Source: Omnitrophica bacterium GWA2_52_8 (GTDB lineage: Bacteria; Omnitrophota; Omnitrophia; Omnitrophales; Aquincolibacteriaceae). Taken from it: a stretch of DNA of 8,922 nucleotides. Both the position numbers and the translations under genes were made by a program. Location: NCBI GenBank assembly GCA_001804025.1, contig MHFC01000066.1:8735-17656 (forward strand), read 5' to 3'. The notes under the pieces are model-generated. The model was not told the origin of the DNA. It worked only from the letters and a program-made list of their open reading frames with translations, and did no database searches. Numbering within the stretch: the first letter of the stretch is position 1; each line of letters starts with the position of its first letter. This document shows positions 7,353 to 8,922 of this stretch, in pieces.

Positions 7353-7818
7353 TCTTCCCGTCTTATTACTGAGCTTTTGAAAATGGCCGTCGCCCATAGG
7401 GAACACTCATAAGAGGCACCCTGTCAAGAGAACAGATTTCTTCTGCGGCATGTTTTTTCTTTTTCGTTTTGTGGTGGAACAAATTTGCTCAAATTAAATC
7501 CGCTGTGGCCTCTTTGCACCCTTGTTTTCAATCTTCGTGTCAAATCGGACTTTAACCAATTTGCACCAGACACTCATCCGGTTATGGAACGACCTGCTCG
7601 AATCTGTTGTCATTCCCTGTGGGAGGAAATCCCACTCCAGAAAACCCTTGGTGCCGTGGGATGTCCATTTAGGAACCCGCATCTGTTGTTTTTACAACGA
7701 CAATCCCTTATCAGATTCATCCCACGGGCAAATGGCAAAAACTTTACAGCTTCAAAGTTGGGAGCGGTTGCTATTCAGGCAGTCACCTTTTAAATATGTC
7801 CCCAGGCAGCTCGCCGCT
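7353..7818. other. Non-coding gap after nuoN, probably containing the downstream end of the IS
   Basis: No convincing gene is present. Open frames on both strands here (for example 7485-7793 and 7522-7830 on +) have low-complexity content and no recognisable domain. The part next to nuoN (7353 to about 7432) shows no strong hairpin with a T-run, so the end of the nuo transcript is not defined. From about 7433 on, the gap is probably the non-coding right end of the IS110-type element and is rich in secondary structure, described under the ncRNA entry. An A/T-rich palindrome AATTTGCTCAAATT lies at 7482-7495. Confidence 0.6.
7586..7760 (-). ncRNA. Candidate IS110-type bridge RNA region
   Basis: Read on the minus strand, downstream of the transposase stop, the order is as follows. 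First is a 6-bp hairpin (7759-7754 with 7745-7740, AACTTT/AAAGTT). Next is a perfect 10-bp stem (7727-7718 with 7663-7654, CCGTGGGATG). This encloses a loop strand (7717-7699), an apical hairpin GTTGT/ACAAC (7698-7694 with 7689-7685), and a second loop strand (7684-7664). Then comes a 6-bp hairpin (7635-7630 with 7624-7619), and finally an 8-bp stem with one G-U-type mismatch (7616-7609 with 7593-7586). IS110-family recombinases are known to use a bridge RNA with a 5' hairpin and two internal-loop structures; in the IS1111 group it lies downstream of the recombinase gene. Architecture and position fit, but ends and expression are not shown. The second half could instead be an ordinary intergenic repeat. 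Confidence 0.4.
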
Positions 7819-8835
7819 CTAAACAAATAACCTGTTTTCATCATAGATCAACGCCGGATCTTTCATCAGCATAAAAGAAACCCGGGCCAATTTACTGGCC
7901 ACAATCGCCTTAGCCTTGACCGGCCCTTTTTTCTTGAGCAACCGATCATGATATTTTTTGATTCGGACATTGCGTAAGGCTGCAATAGCAGCTTCTGCAT
8001 AAGCCCATCTCAAATATTTGTTGCGATTCTTGGCATTGCCGCGGCCTTTGATCTTTGCGTTGCTCATTCGCTTGCTTTCCACCAGCCCGCAATACGAAAG
8101 ATAATTCTCTACCGCTTCGAAACGTTCCAACTCGCCGATCTCCAAGCGAATCATCCACCCCAATATCTTGCCGATCCCAGGTAAAATCACCAAGCGCCTT
8201 ACCAGCATATCTTCCTTTAAGGCCTTAAAGACTGAGCCTTCGATCTCGTCGACGTGCCGGCTCAAAGATTGAATGCTTTCGGCAAAGACCTCAGCCGATT
8301 GCTGTAAATAAGGATCCTCAAAAACTTCTCGTATGTCATCGACTTCAAGCTTTTGAATTTTCAGCCGGCTCATGTCTATGCCCCGCCAACTCTGATATTG
8401 ATGCTTCAGACTATTGCTCAAGCCCGTTCGGGTTTGCACTAACAACATGCGTTTTCGCAGAAGATCTCTCAGCCCTCGCAACTCCTTGGGGTAAATATAG
8501 CCTTCCGGCAAAACCCCCAGTCGGTTTATCCGATTTAGCCACTGCGCATCCGTTTCATCATCGCTATACTTCAAACCTCGGTATTGCTGCATTGCCGCGG
8601 GATTCGCCAGTTTCACTTCATACCCCAACTCCTGCAACCCATCGACTAACCAATAGCCATTGTAGGTAGATTCCACCACAATCGTCCTCATCTGCGTTTT
8701 GTAATCCCGGAAAAATAAATCGACTTCTCCAAGATCATTGGTTAACTTCTTCTTGCGGATCACTCGATCTTCCCCATCTGAAATCATCGAAAAATTATTG
8801 TTTGAATGTAAATCGATTGCGCCATACAATTCCAT
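7819..8835 (-). CDS. IS110-family transposase (DEDD/serine recombinase)
   Basis: IS110 recombinases catalyse excision and RNA-guided insertion of their element through an N-terminal RuvC-like DEDD domain and a C-terminal domain with a catalytic serine. The 338-residue protein is full length for the family. The DEDD residues are apparent as Asp8 (AIDLHS), Glu55 (VVESTYNGYW), and Asp93 and Asp96 in SDDETDAQWL. A coiled-coil-like middle follows (about 115-210). The Transposase_20 region begins at the helix-hairpin-helix LPGIGKILG (218-226) and contains YCGLVESKRMSNAKIKGRGN, where Ser258 aligns with the expected catalytic serine, then NKYLRWAYAEAA. The start at 8835 has a strong ribosome binding site, GGAGGT (8846-8841 on the minus strand), five bases upstream. 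It faces away from the right edge and towards nuoN. No frameshift or missing catalytic residue is seen, so it looks functional. Confidence 0.96.
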   Translation of the reverse strand: MELYGAIDLHSNNNFSMISDGEDRVIRKKKLTNDLGEVDLFFRDYKTQMRTIVVESTYNGYWLVDGLQELGYEVKLANPAAMQQYRGLKYSDDETDAQWLNRINRLGVLPEGYIYPKELRGLRDLLRKRMLLVQTRTGLSNSLKHQYQSWRGIDMSRLKIQKLEVDDIREVFEDPYLQQSAEVFAESIQSLSRHVDEIEGSVFKALKEDMLVRRLVILPGIGKILGWMIRLEIGELERFEAVENYLSYCGLVESKRMSNAKIKGRGNAKNRNKYLRWAYAEAAIAALRNVRIKKYHDRLLKKKGPVKAKAIVASKLARVSFMLMKDPALIYDENRLFV

Positions 8836-8840
8836 CTGGC

Positions 8841-8846
8841 ACCTCC
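8841..8846 (-). promoter_or_regulatory. Ribosome binding site of the IS110 transposase
   Basis: On the minus strand GGAGGT lies five bases before the ATG at 8835. It is the strongest Shine-Dalgarno match in the window and fixes the transposase start. No convincing -10/-35 promoter pair could be assigned in the 76 bases upstream of it. Confidence 0.8.
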
Positions 8847-8922
8847 GTTTGGTTAATAACCGTCGCCCTTTCGGGGCTGGGTTCTGGTTTTTTCATAAAT
8901 TACAATTTACCAGATTCCCTCA

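Larger units (their letters stand above)
7433..8916 (-). mobile_element. IS110-family insertion sequence, approximate limits
   Basis: The element contains the transposase at 7819-8835, a short upstream end and a long structured downstream end, the arrangement expected of IS1111-type members of the IS110 family. The family lacks long terminal inverted repeats and makes little or no target duplication, so ends cannot be read directly. The proposed limits are the direct repeats CAGATT at 7433-7438 and 8911-8916, which would give an element of about 1.48 kb; six bases alone are weak evidence. The upstream end also holds a small hairpin GCCC/GGGC (8865-8868 with 8874-8877) and an A/T palindrome AAATTACAATTT (8898-8909). 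The true left end may lie beyond the window. Confidence 0.45.

Noticed and set aside
7609..7635. GTCATTCCC-containing hairpin as certain part of the bridge RNA
   Set aside because: It resembles a widespread intergenic repeat motif also seen near 1452-1463, so membership in the RNA is left open and only the 7654-7727 structure is relied on.
7485..7830. Overlapping open frames on the plus strand between nuoN and the transposase
   Set aside because: No ribosome binding site, no recognisable domain, two overlapping frames in the same non-coding stretch; better explained as the structured IS end.
7387..8868. Nine-base direct repeat CCGTCGCCC at 7387-7395 and 8860-8868 as an IS target duplication
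   Set aside because: The second copy lies just 25 bases from the transposase start and within its upstream hairpin, and a nine-base match is not unlikely by chance over these lengths; IS110 elements also rarely make such duplications.

Overview
The window looks like a chromosomal segment of an uncultured bacterium that respires with an F-type ATP synthase and complex I. Base composition is moderate (slightly above half G+C by eye) and codon use looks even across the energy genes. I cannot place the organism from sequence alone. The gene order atpD-atpC followed directly by nuoJKLMN, and the many palindromic intergenic repeats, recall metagenome-derived candidate phyla, but that is an impression only.

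Layout: positions 1-1047 hold the C-terminal half of the ATP synthase beta subunit and a short epsilon subunit. Positions 1036-1515 are non-coding and unusually rich in hairpins. A roughly 90-bp repeat overlaps the atpC stop codon, and about eight consecutive inverted repeats follow it. Positions 1516-2315 hold nuoJ and nuoK, overlapping by four bases. Positions 2316-2550 are a second hairpin-rich gap that ends in another copy of the same 90-bp repeat in the same orientation. Positions 2551-7352 hold nuoL, nuoM and nuoN, tightly packed. Together nuoJKLMN encode much of the proton-pumping membrane arm of complex I. nuoA, nuoH and the peripheral-arm genes are not here. Complex I would build the proton gradient that the ATP synthase uses.

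From about 7433 to the right edge there is probably an IS110-family insertion sequence on the minus strand. It has an apparently intact 338-residue DEDD/serine recombinase (7819-8835), a short upstream end (8836 to about 8916), and a roughly 390-base structured downstream non-coding end. That downstream end contains a hairpin followed by a 10-bp stem that encloses a two-sided internal loop and a small apical hairpin. This layout resembles IS110 bridge RNA. One strand of the internal loop nearly repeats a sequence near the opposite end of the element, as a donor guide would. This is the most interesting candidate in the window and it remains an inference.

Other points worth a look: the 90-bp repeat may have cut atpC short, NuoM lacks the usual transmembrane lysine before its PxH motif, and ATP synthase genes directly adjoin a partial complex I cluster.
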